Below, piece by piece: positions 1 to 8,853 of a stretch of DNA of 64,000 bases. The stretch spans positions 372,001-436,000 of the forward strand of contig CANLOQ010000003.1 of assembly GCA_947492925.1 (NCBI GenBank). Direction: 5' to 3'. Position 1 is the stretch's first letter. Each line of letters opens with the position of its first letter. A model generated the notes under the pieces. It was not told where the DNA came from. It saw nothing but the letters and a program-made list of their open reading frames with translations, and did not search any database. Source of the DNA: an uncultured Sulfitobacter sp. Lineage in GTDB: Bacteria; Pseudomonadota; Alphaproteobacteria; Rhodobacterales; Rhodobacteraceae. The translations under genes were made by a program, and so were the position numbers.

Positions 1-1
1 G

Positions 2-583
2 TTCGACGGCCAGTCCGTGCTGGGCCGCAAGCCCTACGAGATCAACCAGATGGGCATCTCGCGTGTGTTCCAGACCCCTGAAATTTTTGGGGACCTGAGC
101 GTGATGGAAAACATGATGATCCCCTGTTTCGCCAAGCGCGACGGGGCTTTCCGCATGCACGCGTTGGAGAGCATATCCAATGAGCGCGACATCGTCGGCA
201 AAGCGGAACACATGCTGGAAGAGATGAAGCTGATCGACAAGCGCAACATGCACGCGGCGGCCATGTCGCGTGGCGACAAGCGACGGCTTGAAATTGCTAT
301 GTGTCTGGCGCAGGACCCGCGCCTGTTGCTGTTGGACGAACCAACCGCCGGCATGGCGCGGGCCGATACCAACAACACCATCGACCTGCTCAAGCAGATC
401 AAGGAAGAGCGCGATATCACCATCGCCATTATCGAACACGACATGCACGTGGTGTTTTCCCTTGCGGAACGCATCACGGTTCTGGCGCAGGGGACACCAC
501 TGGTTGAGGATACGCCGGACAACATCAAGGGCCATCCCAAGGTGCGCGAAGCCTACCTGGGCGAGACACAGGACGCGGCATAG
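2..583 (+). CDS. LivG-like ABC transporter ATP-binding protein, 5' end cut off
   Basis: The reading frame is open from the first bases of the window, so the N-terminus with the Walker A loop is missing. The visible part has the Q-loop region (VFQTPEIFGDLSVMENMM), a signature loop reading MSRGDKRRLEIAMCL, Walker B (LLLLDEP) and the H-loop region (IAIIEHDMHVVFSLAERI). Together with the LivF-like ATPase 82 bases downstream this is the usual pair of cytoplasmic ATPases of a branched-chain amino acid/urea-type (HAAT) importer; permeases and binding protein would lie upstream, outside the window. The signature loop is MSRGD instead of the canonical LSGGQ. The transported substrate cannot be told from the sequence. 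Confidence 0.9.
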   Translation, partial: FDGQSVLGRKPYEINQMGISRVFQTPEIFGDLSVMENMMIPCFAKRDGAFRMHALESISNERDIVGKAEHMLEEMKLIDKRNMHAAAMSRGDKRRLEIAMCLAQDPRLLLLDEPTAGMARADTNNTIDLLKQIKEERDITIAIIEHDMHVVFSLAERITVLAQGTPLVEDTPDNIKGHPKVREAYLGETQDAA

Positions 584-603
584 ACGCGGGGCGGACGGAA
601 CGT

Positions 604-642
604 CCACCTTACGTATCACTTCCGTAAGGTGGGGCCCTGCCC
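604..642. repeat. intergenic inverted repeat (CCACCTTACG/CGTAAGGTGG)
   Basis: A perfect 10-base stem (604-613 and 623-632) with a 9-base loop runs directly into a second short hairpin, GGGGC-CCT-GCCCC. It sits between the two livG/livF-type genes. A related ACCTTAC/GTAAGGT hairpin occurs at 28552-28590. No T-run follows, so I read it as a dispersed intergenic repeat or mRNA-stabilising hairpin rather than a terminator. Confidence 0.6.
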
Positions 643-665
643 CACCCCGTTGAAAAGGAAACGAC

Positions 666-1418
666 ATGAACACCGAAACCATGCACAAGAACGCCAACCG
701 CGCCGCCTCGGCCCCCGCTTACCTGTCGGTTTGGGATCTTGAGGCCTATTACGGCGAAAGTTACATCGTGCAGGGCGTCAGCTTTAACGTCCACGAAGGC
801 GAGATTCTGGCGCTTCTGGGACGCAACGGGGCCGGAAAAACCTCGACGCTGCGCGCCATCGCCCGGCTGGCCGAACCTGAGGCCCGCCACGGCGAAATCT
901 GGCTGGACCACCAGCCGCTGCACAATATGACCAGCCACGAAGCATCGCAGGCAGGACTTGGCCTTGTGCCGGAAGACCGGCGTATTATTCCCGGCCTCAC
1001 GGTCGAGGAAAACCTCAAGCTGGCGCAGATTGCGCCGCCTGTCGGCTGGTCGCTTGACCGTCTTTATGACCTGTTCCCCCGCCTTGGTGAACGCAAAAGC
1101 CAGGAAGGCACGACATTGTCAGGGGGCGAGCAGCAGATGCTGGCAATTGCCCGTGCACTGGCCCGCGACATCAAGGTGCTGTTGCTGGATGAACCTTACG
1201 AAGGTCTGGCACCGGTGATCGTGGACGAGATTGAAAAAACGCTAGGCATCATCAAGGATCAAGGCATTACGACCATTCTGGTCGAACAGAACGCGGTGCG
1301 GGCGCTTAAACTCGCGGATCGCGCTGTAATCCTTGACACCGGCGGGATCGTTTTCGACGGCACCGCGCAAGAGGTGCTTGATAACGCGGAACTGCGCGCT
1401 GAATACCTCGCGATCTAA
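666..1418 (+). CDS. LivF-like ABC transporter ATP-binding protein
   Basis: A 250-residue ABC ATPase with Walker A (GRNGAGKT, about residues 53-60), signature LSGGEQQM, Walker B (VLLLDEP) and a C-terminus typical of LivF/UrtE proteins (ILVEQNAVRALKLADRAVIL). The ATG at 666 has an AAGGA site a few bases upstream. It would form the ATPase heterodimer with the LivG-like protein before it and power uptake of amino acids, amides or urea across the inner membrane. The first roughly 20 residues are an Asn/Ala-rich extension before the ABC fold starts at YLSVWDLEAYYGE. The family is certain, the substrate unknown. Confidence 0.92.
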   Translation: MNTETMHKNANRAASAPAYLSVWDLEAYYGESYIVQGVSFNVHEGEILALLGRNGAGKTSTLRAIARLAEPEARHGEIWLDHQPLHNMTSHEASQAGLGLVPEDRRIIPGLTVEENLKLAQIAPPVGWSLDRLYDLFPRLGERKSQEGTTLSGGEQQMLAIARALARDIKVLLLDEPYEGLAPVIVDEIEKTLGIIKDQGITTILVEQNAVRALKLADRAVILDTGGIVFDGTAQEVLDNAELRAEYLAI

Positions 1419-1521
1419 CCGCTGCACCTGCAACGACAGCGTGCGGGCCTTGGAAAAGCTGGCCCGATAACATCAGGATTTTTGGCGCCTGCCGGAAGCC
1501 CTCTCTTTGCCGGATACAGAG

Positions 1522-1554
1522 CCCGTCACTTTCCCCTCACAAGTGGCGGGTTTT
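1522..1554 (+). terminator. rho-independent terminator after the livF-like gene
   Basis: The stem CCCGTCACTT / AAGTGGCGGG is 10 base pairs including one G-U pair, with a 9-base loop, and TTTT follows at once. It lies about 100 bases after the livF-like stop and 80 bases before accB, separating the transporter from the acc operon. Confidence 0.8.
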
Positions 1555-1635
1555 CATGCCATCCCCCTTCGCCTATAAGCGTAAAAAACGTCGCGGCAGG
1601 TTAATGCGCCGCATCCGGGATATGTCGAGGAATTT

Positions 1636-2142
1636 ATGACAAAGAACACCCATGACGCAGATGTGGCCTTCATCCGGGCGCTTGCGGAACTTCTGAATGA
1701 AAACGATCTGACCGAATTGCAGGTCAAGCGGGACTACGCCGAAGATGACAGCCTGAATGTACGCGTCAGCCGCAAGCCACCTCAGCAAGTGATGGCAGCC
1801 CCCGCACAGATGCAGGCCGCAGCCGCAGCCGCGCTTCCCGCACCAGTCGCCGCAGCGGCGCCCGCTGCCGCAGCCTCCGCCGACATGCCAGCCGATCCCG
1901 CCAGCCACCCCGGTGCCGTGACCTCACCAATGGTCGGCACCGTTTACATGCAGGGTGAACCGGGTGCGCCTGCCTTTATCACAGTGGGTGCAAATGTGGC
2001 CGAGGGCGACACGCTGCTTATCGTCGAGGCGATGAAAACCATGAACCATATTCCGGCCCCCCGCGCGGGCACCGTCAAGCGCATCATGGTGGGCGACGGC
2101 GACGCCGTTGAATTTGGCGCACCGCTTGTGATCATCGAATAA
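1636..2142 (+). CDS. accB: biotin carboxyl carrier protein of acetyl-CoA carboxylase
   Basis: A 168-residue protein. The N-terminal part (about 1-50) is followed by an Ala/Pro-rich flexible linker (about 53-95) and a C-terminal biotinyl domain with the attachment motif EAMKTM, in which Lys134 would be biotinylated. It carries the carboxyl group between AccC and the carboxyltransferase in the first step of fatty acid synthesis. A GAGG site precedes the ATG. accC starts 11 bases downstream, the usual accBC operon. Confidence 0.97.
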   Translation: MTKNTHDADVAFIRALAELLNENDLTELQVKRDYAEDDSLNVRVSRKPPQQVMAAPAQMQAAAAAALPAPVAAAAPAAAASADMPADPASHPGAVTSPMVGTVYMQGEPGAPAFITVGANVAEGDTLLIVEAMKTMNHIPAPRAGTVKRIMVGDGDAVEFGAPLVIIE

Positions 2143-2153
2143 GGCGCGGGCCC

Positions 2154-3506
2154 ATGTTCAACAAAATCCTTGTCGCCAACCGCGGTGAAATTGCCCTGCG
2201 CGTGATCCGCGCTGCGCGTGAAATGGGTGTGGCATCCGTTGCCGTGCATTCCACCGCTGACAGCGACGCAATGCACGTGCGCATGGCAGACGAATCCGTC
2301 TGCGTCGGCCCCCCGTCTTCAAGCCAGTCCTACCTGTCGATTCCCGCCATCATCGCGGCTTGCGAAATCACGGGTGCCGAGGCGATCCACCCTGGCTATG
2401 GGTTCCTCTCGGAAAACGCGACCTTCGTGCAGGTGGTGCAGGACCATGATCTGACCTTTATCGGCCCCACCGCCGAACATATCCGCGTCATGGGCGACAA
2501 GATCACCGCCAAGGACACGATGAAGAAACTCGGCGTGCCCTGCGTGCCCGGATCAGACGGCGGTGTCGCGACGCTTGAGGACGCACAGGCGTTGGGCGAA
2601 GAGATCGGGTATCCGGTTATTATCAAGGCGACGGCGGGCGGCGGCGGTAAGGGCATGAAAGTAGCCCAGACCGCAAAAGACATGGAGCGCGCATTTCAGA
2701 CCGCGCGGGCCGAGGGGATGTCAAACTTCGGCAATGACGAAGTCTATATCGAAAAATACCTCACAACGCCGCGCCACATCGAAATTCAGGTCTTTGGTGA
2801 TGGCAAAGGCCGCGCCGTGCATCTGGGCGAACGTGACTGTTCCTTGCAGCGCCGCCACCAGAAGGTGTTCGAGGAAGCCCCCGGCCCTTCTATCAGCCCC
2901 GAAGAACGCGCCCTTATCGGCAAGGTTTGCGCCGACGCGATGGCCGATATCAAATACATCGGCGCAGGCACGATCGAGTTCCTTTATGAGAACGGCGAGT
3001 TCTATTTCATCGAAATGAACACGCGCCTTCAGGTCGAACACCCCGTGACCGAAGCCATATTCGGCGTCGATCTGGTGCGCGAACAGATCCGCGTGGCGGC
3101 AGGCATGGACATGTCCTTTACCCAAGAAGACCTGACCATCAATGGCCACGCCATCGAAGTGCGCATCAACGCGGAAAAACTGCCGAACTTCACACCATGC
3201 CCCGGGCGCATCACACAATACCACGCGCCGGGTGGTTTGGGCGTGCGGATGGATTCGGCGCTCTATGACGGCTATTCAATCCCGCCCTTTTACGATAGCC
3301 TGATCGGCAAGCTGATCGTGCATGGCCGCGACCGACCAGAGGCGCTGGCGCGTCTGAACCGCGCTTTGGGCGAACTCATCGTTGACGGCGTGGACACAAC
3401 CGTGCCGCTTTTTCACGCGCTCTTGCAGGAGAAGGCTGTGCTGACGGGCGACTATAACATCCACTGGCTTGAGCAGTGGCTGGACAGTCTTCCGACGGAT
3501 GCCTGA
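2154..3506 (+). CDS. accC: biotin carboxylase subunit of acetyl-CoA carboxylase
   Basis: A 450-residue protein of normal AccC length. It starts MFNKILVANRGEIALRVIRA, has the glycine-rich ATP-grasp loop (TAGGGGKGMK) and the FIEMNTRLQVEHPVTE active-site segment, and ends in the biotin carboxylase C-terminal domain (FYDSLIGKLIVHG). It carboxylates the biotin of AccB using ATP and bicarbonate. It is cotranscribed with accB; aat begins six bases after its stop. Confidence 0.98.
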   Translation: MFNKILVANRGEIALRVIRAAREMGVASVAVHSTADSDAMHVRMADESVCVGPPSSSQSYLSIPAIIAACEITGAEAIHPGYGFLSENATFVQVVQDHDLTFIGPTAEHIRVMGDKITAKDTMKKLGVPCVPGSDGGVATLEDAQALGEEIGYPVIIKATAGGGGKGMKVAQTAKDMERAFQTARAEGMSNFGNDEVYIEKYLTTPRHIEIQVFGDGKGRAVHLGERDCSLQRRHQKVFEEAPGPSISPEERALIGKVCADAMADIKYIGAGTIEFLYENGEFYFIEMNTRLQVEHPVTEAIFGVDLVREQIRVAAGMDMSFTQEDLTINGHAIEVRINAEKLPNFTPCPGRITQYHAPGGLGVRMDSALYDGYSIPPFYDSLIGKLIVHGRDRPEALARLNRALGELIVDGVDTTVPLFHALLQEKAVLTGDYNIHWLEQWLDSLPTDA

Positions 3507-3512
3507 GCGGCT

Positions 3513-4148
3513 GTGACCGCGCTCACACCGGAACTGCTTTTGCACGGCTATGCGCTTGGCATCTTTCCGATGGCCGAACACCGGGACGACACCGAAATTT
3601 TCTGGGTCGATCCCGAGCGGCGTGGCGTGTTGCCACTGGATGGGTTCCACGTCTCGCGCTCTTTGGCCAAAGCCATGCGACGCAGCGCCTTTGAGGTCCG
3701 CATCAACACAGACTTTGACGGCGTGGTCGCTGCCTGCGCCGACCGGGCGGATACCTGGATCAACGCTGAAATAGCCCGTCTTTACAGTGTGCTGCACCAG
3801 AACGCTCACGCACATTCGCTTGAAATCTGGGAGGGTGAAGCCCTTGTCGGCGGGGTTTACGGCGTTACGCTGGGGGCTGCGTTTTTTGGCGAAAGCATGT
3901 TTTCGCGCCGTACCAATGCGTCAAAAATGGCGCTTGCTGCTTTGGTTGACCGGCTGAACAGCGCGGGCTTTGTCCTGTTTGACACGCAATTTCTCACGTC
4001 GCATCTGGCCTCACTTGGCGCGGTTGAAATCACCCGCCGCACCTATCACGCCAGACTGCGCCGGGCGCTGGACCAACACGCGCAGTTTTCAAGGCCCGCA
4101 ACGGCGTCGCTTCAGGAGGTCGTGCAGCGAATGACCCAGACATCGTAG
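3513..4148 (+). CDS. aat: leucyl/phenylalanyl-tRNA--protein transferase
   Basis: A 211-residue member of the Aat family, recognisable from LLLHGYALGIFPMAE near the start, EIFWVDPERRGVLPL, and the core VGGVYGVTLGAAFFGESMF. It adds Leu or Phe from aminoacyl-tRNA to N-terminal Arg/Lys of proteins, marking them for ClpS/ClpAP degradation (N-degron pathway). The likely start is GTG at 3513, which keeps the conserved N-terminus and lies six bases after accC. Its last 37 bases overlap the 3' end of the convergent DUF2155 gene. Confidence 0.95.
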   Translation: MTALTPELLLHGYALGIFPMAEHRDDTEIFWVDPERRGVLPLDGFHVSRSLAKAMRRSAFEVRINTDFDGVVAACADRADTWINAEIARLYSVLHQNAHAHSLEIWEGEALVGGVYGVTLGAAFFGESMFSRRTNASKMALAALVDRLNSAGFVLFDTQFLTSHLASLGAVEITRRTYHARLRRALDQHAQFSRPATASLQEVVQRMTQTS

Positions 4149-4465
4149 CGCCGGTGTTCCATCGCGGACAGCGCGGGGGCCGATGCGATCATCCAGCCGG
4201 AAAAGACAACGCCGGGTTTGCCCCGCTCCGAAATCTCAAGAGCCGCGTAGGCGTTACCCGACGGATTGCCCGCGGGATATCGGCAATCGCGCATCACAAT
4301 TTCTAGCTGCCCATAAGACCGCGCCTGCCCTGCGCGCATTTCGATATCGACGGTCTGGCCGGACGTCTTGTCCAACGCACGCAACACACCGCCAACCGCG
4401 CTGGTCACCTGTTGCGCGCTCAGCGGCGGCGCAAGAAACGCCAGTAATGTAAGGTACTTCCACAT
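4112..4465 (-). CDS. secreted DUF2155 domain protein
   Basis: A 117-residue protein with a signal peptide (MWKYLTLLAFLAPPLSAQQ) followed by one DUF2155 domain (LRALDKTSGQTVDIEMRAGQ...MRDCRYPAGNPSGNAYAALEI...SGWMIASAPALSAMEHRRYDVWV). I chose the ATG at 4465 because it opens the signal peptide and has an AGGA site; an upstream in-frame ATG would add 14 residues and bury it. The family is common in Alphaproteobacteria beside aat and the NDUFA12-like gene; its role is unknown. Two cysteines in the mature part could form a disulfide in the periplasm. The 3' end overlaps aat by 37 bases on the opposite strand. Confidence 0.88.
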   Translation of the reverse strand: MWKYLTLLAFLAPPLSAQQVTSAVGGVLRALDKTSGQTVDIEMRAGQARSYGQLEIVMRDCRYPAGNPSGNAYAALEISERGKPGVVFSGWMIASAPALSAMEHRRYDVWVIRCTTS

Positions 4466-4491
4466 CGAAGCTGATCCTGACACCCGATTGA

Positions 4492-4875
4492 TTATTCGGG
4501 GCTCCACGCCTCGTAGTCAGAGCGTGGCTTGGGTTTTTCCTGACGAATGGAACCGGCAGGCGCATAGGCCAGCATCGTACCTGTCAGGTTTTCAACATGC
4601 GGCTTTTCCCAGGATTTGTGGTCAAGCGGCTTGTCCGTGGGTGGTTCGTCCCAAGTGCGGTGCAGCCAGCCGTGCCAATCAGGGCTGACCCGGCTTGCTT
4701 CCATATCTCCGTTAAACATCACCCAGCGGCGGCTGTCGTCCGCATTGCGGAAATACACGTTGCCTTGATCATCCTCGCCCACCTTCTGGCCCTTGCGCCA
4801 GCTCCAGAGCTGGGTGTTGAGCGTACCGCCCTCCCACCATGTCAGTCCCCGGAAAATTGTGTTCAGAATGCCCAT
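4492..4875 (-). CDS. NDUFA12-family NADH:ubiquinone oxidoreductase accessory subunit
   Basis: A 127-residue protein related to mitochondrial complex I subunit B17.2/NDUFA12. Family features are the N-terminal TWWEG segment, [15 protein letters not shown] and [16 protein letters not shown]. In alphaproteobacteria this subunit is attached to complex I at the cytoplasmic side of the membrane. The gene is transcribed with the DUF2155 gene, which starts 26 bases after its stop. The nuo operon itself is not in the window. Confidence 0.93.
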   Translation of the reverse strand: MGILNTIFRGLTWWEGGTLNTQLWSWRKGQKVGEDDQGNVYFRNADDSRRWVMFNGDMEASRVSPDWHGWLHRTWDEPPTDKPLDHKSWEKPHVENLTGTMLAYAPAGSIRQEKPKPRSDYEAWSPE

Positions 4876-5056
4876 GCCGCTCTCCGTCGTTTACGCTTTG
4901 GGTTATGCACCAAGGGACCGCCCGCGTCCAGCCATCCCGGCACGCATCACTGTTGCGGCAAAGACTCGCGCCCGGTCAATGTATAAAGGACCAAAGGCAA
5001 AACTATTGGCCAACAGGCACCCTGCGTCTAAAGTTTCCAAAACGGAGACAATCCCT

Positions 5057-6823
5057 ATGGCCACCAAGAGCGCGATCCCGAAAACCGTCGCCGAATGTCA
5101 CGGCGTCAAAGTGCCCGACAGCCCCCTGCTCACGCCTACTCGAATCGACCGGATCAATGGCGCGCGGTATGAGGGTCAAGAAATCGCAGGCGCGCTGGCC
5201 GTGACCGAAAAGGGTGACCGCGTACTGGAACTTGGAGCAGGCATCGGCCTTGTCGGGGCAATTGTTGCCAAGAACACCGTCTCTGCAAAAGTGCTGTCGT
5301 TCGAGGCAAATCCGGGCCTGATCGAACATATTGAGGCGCTCTACAAGCTCAACCGGCTGAGCGCCAAGATCAAAGTGCGCAACGAAGTGCTGATCAGCGC
5401 GCCGGACGCGCCCGACACGATGGCCTTTCACATCCGCAATTCCTACCTCGGATCCTCCCTAATCGATTCAGACAGCAGGGCGACCACACGCGTCGATGTA
5501 CCCACAGCGGATTACACGTCGGTACACGAGGAATTTAGCCCTGACGTGCTGTTGATGGATATCGAAGGCGGCGAGCTTGAGTTTCTGCGACATGCCAGCC
5601 TTGAGGGTGTACGGGCGATTGTGATCGAATTTCATCCGGAAGCCTACGGCAAGGAAGGCATGATGGAATGCAAATCAATCCTTGAGCGTGCCGGATTTGC
5701 CAAGGTGCCGGGACATTGTACGCGCCACGTCTGGACCTGCACCTTTGATGAAAGCCTGCGCCCACCGGTCCCGACGGGGGGCTGGACCACGCAGATGGAG
5801 ACGCTTGAAAACGCCATCGTTGTCCCGCCAAGCGAACAGAATTTCGTGCAGAAGGCGGGTGTGCTGACGGCGGATGGGGCCTATCAATCCTCGGGTGCTC
5901 TGTGGCGCAATGGCCGGGCCCTGACCACGCAGCCGCCCATGCCGCAAGGGGATCTGCCGCAACGCAAAGGCACATGGCTCTGGGGTGGTGTGCTGTGGAT
6001 GCACTTCGGGCACTTCCTTGTGGAAAGCACCGCGCGTCTCTGGGCGCTCGATCACCTTGGCAAGGACATCGACGGTATCCTCTTTATTCCCAAACGCCCG
6101 CGTAATGGGGACGAGGTCAAGACGTTCCAACGTGATTTTGTGGCACTGATGGGCGTTGATGTGCCTGTCGCCTGCGCTGCAGCACCCGAACAGGTCGAGC
6201 GGCTGATCGTGCCCGGACAGGGCTTTGGTCTGGGCTCGATGATCTCGGGTACCGATGCTTTCCGGCAGGCATTTGCCCGTCACTTTGCACAGGATGTCAC
6301 GGCAGAGGGGTCCGAAAAGCTCTATATCAGCCGCAGCAAGCTGCCTGCAGGCCGGGGCAACCTGATTGGAGAGGCGGAGCTGGAAGCAAAGCTCAGCGCC
6401 GAAGGCTACACAATTTACCATCCGGAAAAACACGATATCCGCCACCAGATCGCGACCTACAAGGCGGCGAAAAAAGTGATCGCTGCCGAAGGCTCTGCCC
6501 TGCATATGCTGGCGATGGTGGCCGGGGCCGAAACGGATGTGGCAATGATCGTACGCCGCCCGTCGGGTGCCACCCGCAATCTTGAGGTCCATCTGGAAGC
6601 CTTTACCGGCAAGCCCCCGGTCACGATCACGCAACTGACCCGTTCGTGGAAACCGCGCGGTCCGGCCAAACCACGCATGTGGATGGGTGAACTTGACATG
6701 CCCGCATTGCAAACGGCGCTTCTTAACGCAGGTTTCATCACGGCCAAAACACCGGTCTGGTCATCGCTTGATCCGCGCGATGTGCAACAGCGGCTTGGCG
6801 ACCGGTTCGAGGAAGTGGCTTAA
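5057..6823 (+). CDS. FkbM-type methyltransferase fused to GT61 glycosyltransferase
   Basis: A 588-residue protein with two halves. Residues about 1-240 are an FkbM-family SAM methyltransferase: RVLELGAGIGLVGA is the SAM loop, LSFEANP the second motif, and VLLMDIEGGELEFLRHAS the FkbM signature. Residues about 265-560 match the GT61/DUF563 glycosyltransferase fold (GVLWMHFGHFLVESTARLWALDH, EKLYISRSKLPAGRGN, AAEGSALHMLAMV). I chose ATG 5057; the frame is open another 88 codons upstream but that stretch crosses the promoter of the divergent NDUFA12-like gene and is not protein-like. Likely role: glycosyl and methyl transfer during synthesis of a surface glycan. It stands alone, 47 kb from the polysaccharide locus. 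Acceptor and sugar are unknown. Confidence 0.85.
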   Translation: MATKSAIPKTVAECHGVKVPDSPLLTPTRIDRINGARYEGQEIAGALAVTEKGDRVLELGAGIGLVGAIVAKNTVSAKVLSFEANPGLIEHIEALYKLNRLSAKIKVRNEVLISAPDAPDTMAFHIRNSYLGSSLIDSDSRATTRVDVPTADYTSVHEEFSPDVLLMDIEGGELEFLRHASLEGVRAIVIEFHPEAYGKEGMMECKSILERAGFAKVPGHCTRHVWTCTFDESLRPPVPTGGWTTQMETLENAIVVPPSEQNFVQKAGVLTADGAYQSSGALWRNGRALTTQPPMPQGDLPQRKGTWLWGGVLWMHFGHFLVESTARLWALDHLGKDIDGILFIPKRPRNGDEVKTFQRDFVALMGVDVPVACAAAPEQVERLIVPGQGFGLGSMISGTDAFRQAFARHFAQDVTAEGSEKLYISRSKLPAGRGNLIGEAELEAKLSAEGYTIYHPEKHDIRHQIATYKAAKKVIAAEGSALHMLAMVAGAETDVAMIVRRPSGATRNLEVHLEAFTGKPPVTITQLTRSWKPRGPAKPRMWMGELDMPALQTALLNAGFITAKTPVWSSLDPRDVQQRLGDRFEEVA

Positions 6824-7182
6824 TCCGGCAACAGGGCCGTAACCTCGATCTCGATCCGGTATTTCGGGTCGATCAGCCCACATTCAATCATCGTGGCCGC
6901 GGGTGGATTGGCACCAAATGTCCGGGCCAGCAATGGCCAGCAAGCGGGAAATTCCGAACGGTCCGGCAGCATGTAGGTCACGCGCACGATATCCGGCAAA
7001 CCCACGCCCGCCTCCGCAAGCGCGGCCTCAATCGTGGTAAGGGCGTCACGACATTGTGCAACAACACCATCGCCCTGCCCCACTGTGCCCGCAACATGCA
7101 CAAAGCCACCCGCCACCACCGCACGGCAATAGCCCACTTTACCTTCAAATTCTCCACCCGAATGGATGCGCCTGATCGTCAT
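6820..7182 (-). CDS. RidA/YjgF-family enamine/imine deaminase
   Basis: A 120-residue RidA-family protein. Recognisable are VAGGFVHVAGTVGQG, TTIEAALAEAGVGLPDIVRVTYMLPDR and the C-terminal segment PAATMIECGLIDPKYRIEIEVTALLPD. The family hydrolyses reactive enamines/imines to ketones and ammonia, usually as trimers in the cytoplasm. The start at 7182 has a strong GGAGGG site; an upstream in-frame start would add 19 unlikely residues. The Arg of the canonical RidA active site is not obvious, since the equivalent segment reads IECGLIDPKYRIEIE, so the precise subfamily is uncertain. Its stop codon overlaps the stop of the convergent FkbM-GT61 gene (TTAA). Confidence 0.88.
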   Translation of the reverse strand: MTIRRIHSGGEFEGKVGYCRAVVAGGFVHVAGTVGQGDGVVAQCRDALTTIEAALAEAGVGLPDIVRVTYMLPDRSEFPACWPLLARTFGANPPAATMIECGLIDPKYRIEIEVTALLPD

Positions 7183-7390
7183 CGCTGATCCCTCCTGCCG
7201 CTGGTTACAGAGCCGCTGTTGCCTGAGCCCAGACGGCACGCAAGACGCGGCGGCGTCAAGAAAAATTGCGGGAGACGGCTGCTTTGCTTGTCGGCAGCGG
7301 GGGATGCGTGCACACGCAGATCAGGCAAGGACGGCTTCGAAACCAGCCATTGGTTTTGGTAGGTCACGCGGTTCTACCACGCCAGCCAAA

Positions 7391-7417
7391 GAAAAAGGCG
7401 TGTCCATAGAACACGCC
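7391..7417 (-). terminator. rho-independent terminator downstream of clpX
   Basis: On the minus strand GGCGTGT / ACACGCC form a 7-bp stem with a 7-base loop, followed by TTTTTC. It is about 50 bases after the clpX stop and ends transcription of clpX before ridA. Confidence 0.8.
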
Positions 7418-7435
7418 CTTTCCAAATCAGAACCC

Positions 7436-7457
7436 GTAGGGTGGGCATCCTGCCTAC
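7436..7457. repeat. dispersed intergenic repeat (GTAGGGTGGGCA type)
   Basis: The sequence GTAGGGTGGGCATCCTGCCTAC can fold on itself (GTGGGCA with TGCCTAC, one mismatch, 3-base loop). The GTAGGGTGGGCA half is a familiar short intergenic repeat of Rhodobacteraceae genomes, by recollection rather than search. It lies between clpX and its terminator. Confidence 0.45.
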
Positions 7458-7466
7458 CAGGCGCTT

Positions 7467-8732
7467 TTATCCGGCGGTCGCCGGCTCTTTTTCGGTCTCA
7501 CCGTGAATCATCAGGGGCGCAGCATCAGAATTTACCGCCTCCTCGTTCACAACAACCTCATTGACCGATTCAAGTCCCGGTAGTTCGAACATCGTGTCGA
7601 GCAGGATATCCTCAAGAATTGACCGCAAACCACGCGCGCCCGTCTTGCGCTCGATCGCACGTTTCGCAATCGCTGACAGCGCATCATCGGTAAAGTTGAG
7701 TTGCGTGTCCTCCAGCTCAAACAGACGCTGGTACTGCTTGACCAAAGCGTTTTTCGGCTGTGTCAGGATCGTGACCAACGCGTCTTCGTCCAGATCTTCC
7801 AGCGTAGCCAGAACGGGCAGACGGCCCACAAATTCCGGGATCAGGCCGAATTTCAGCAGATCTTCCGGCTCCAGATCGGTAAAGACCTCGCCCACGCCGC
7901 GTTCATCGTTGTCGCGCACATCAGCACCAAAGCCCATCGCAGACCCTTTACCGCGCGCCGAGATGATCTTGTCCAGACCCGCAAAAGCGCCACCACAGAT
8001 GAACAGGATATTCGTCGTGTCCACCTGAAGGAACTCTTGTTGCGGATGCTTGCGTCCCCCCTGCGGCGGGACGGATGCGACCGTTCCTTCCATCAGTTTC
8101 AGCAACGCCTGCTGCACACCTTCACCCGAGACGTCGCGGGTGATCGAAGGGTTTTCGGACTTGCGCGTGATCTTGTCGACCTCGTCGATATAGACGATGC
8201 CACGCTGGGCGCGTTCGACGTTGTATTCGGACGCCTGCAACAGTTTGAGAATGATGTTTTCAACATCTTCACCCACATAGCCCGCTTCGGTCAGGGTGGT
8301 TGCATCTGCCATCGTAAACGGCACATCCAGAATGCGCGCCAGCGTCTGCGCCAGCAACGTCTTACCACAGCCCGTCGGGCCGATCAGCAGGATGTTTGAT
8401 TTCGCCAGCTCAATATCGCCGCCCTTCTGCGCATGATTGAGACGCTTGTAGTGGTTGTGAACCGCAACCGACAGCACCCGCTTGGCCGTGGCCTGTCCGA
8501 TCACATAATCGTCCAGCACCTCACAGATGTCCTTGGGCGTCGGGACGCCATCGGTGGCCTTCAGACCCGATGCCTTGGTCTCTTCGCGGATGATGTCCAT
8601 GCAAAGTTCGACGCATTCATCACAGATGAAAACGGTCGGACCCGCAATCAGTTTGCGCACCTCGTGCTGGCTCTTGCCGCAAAAGCTGCAATAGAGGGTG
8701 TTTTTACTGTCGCCACCGGAACTGTTCGCCAT
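7467..8732 (-). CDS. clpX: ATP-dependent Clp protease ATP-binding subunit ClpX
   Basis: A 421-residue protein of standard ClpX length. It has the N-terminal zinc finger (Cys15, Cys18, Cys37, Cys40), Walker A GPTGCGKT, Walker [11 protein letters not shown], the pore region and the ClpP-docking part of the AAA+ domain, and C-terminal sensor-2 ([23 protein letters not shown]). ClpX unfolds tagged substrates and feeds them into ClpP. The ATG at 8732 fits the conserved start [19 protein letters not shown]; a longer in-frame start adds 21 non-conserved residues. It follows clpP by 121 bases. Confidence 0.98.
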   Translation of the reverse strand: MANSSGGDSKNTLYCSFCGKSQHEVRKLIAGPTVFICDECVELCMDIIREETKASGLKATDGVPTPKDICEVLDDYVIGQATAKRVLSVAVHNHYKRLNHAQKGGDIELAKSNILLIGPTGCGKTLLAQTLARILDVPFTMADATTLTEAGYVGEDVENIILKLLQASEYNVERAQRGIVYIDEVDKITRKSENPSITRDVSGEGVQQALLKLMEGTVASVPPQGGRKHPQQEFLQVDTTNILFICGGAFAGLDKIISARGKGSAMGFGADVRDNDERGVGEVFTDLEPEDLLKFGLIPEFVGRLPVLATLEDLDEDALVTILTQPKNALVKQYQRLFELEDTQLNFTDDALSAIAKRAIERKTGARGLRSILEDILLDTMFELPGLESVNEVVVNEEAVNSDAAPLMIHGETEKEPATAG

Positions 8733-8853
8733 GTCAGCCCTTTCAGGTCTGTCGTGAATTTTGCGCCGGGCTGACCCCGCGCGAGAATTGCCCAAACACT
8801 AGGGCAGTGCCACTGGCGCTACAATCGCAAAATCGCAGCGCCCGCTGACTTGG

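Noticed and set aside
4793-5056. 88-codon upstream extension of the FkbM-GT61 gene
   Set aside because: It would overlap the start and promoter of the divergent NDUFA12-like gene and does not look like protein; ATG 5057 fits the FkbM start better.
5675-6712. 345-codon minus-strand frame inside the FkbM-GT61 gene
   Set aside because: Antisense shadow with no family similarity.
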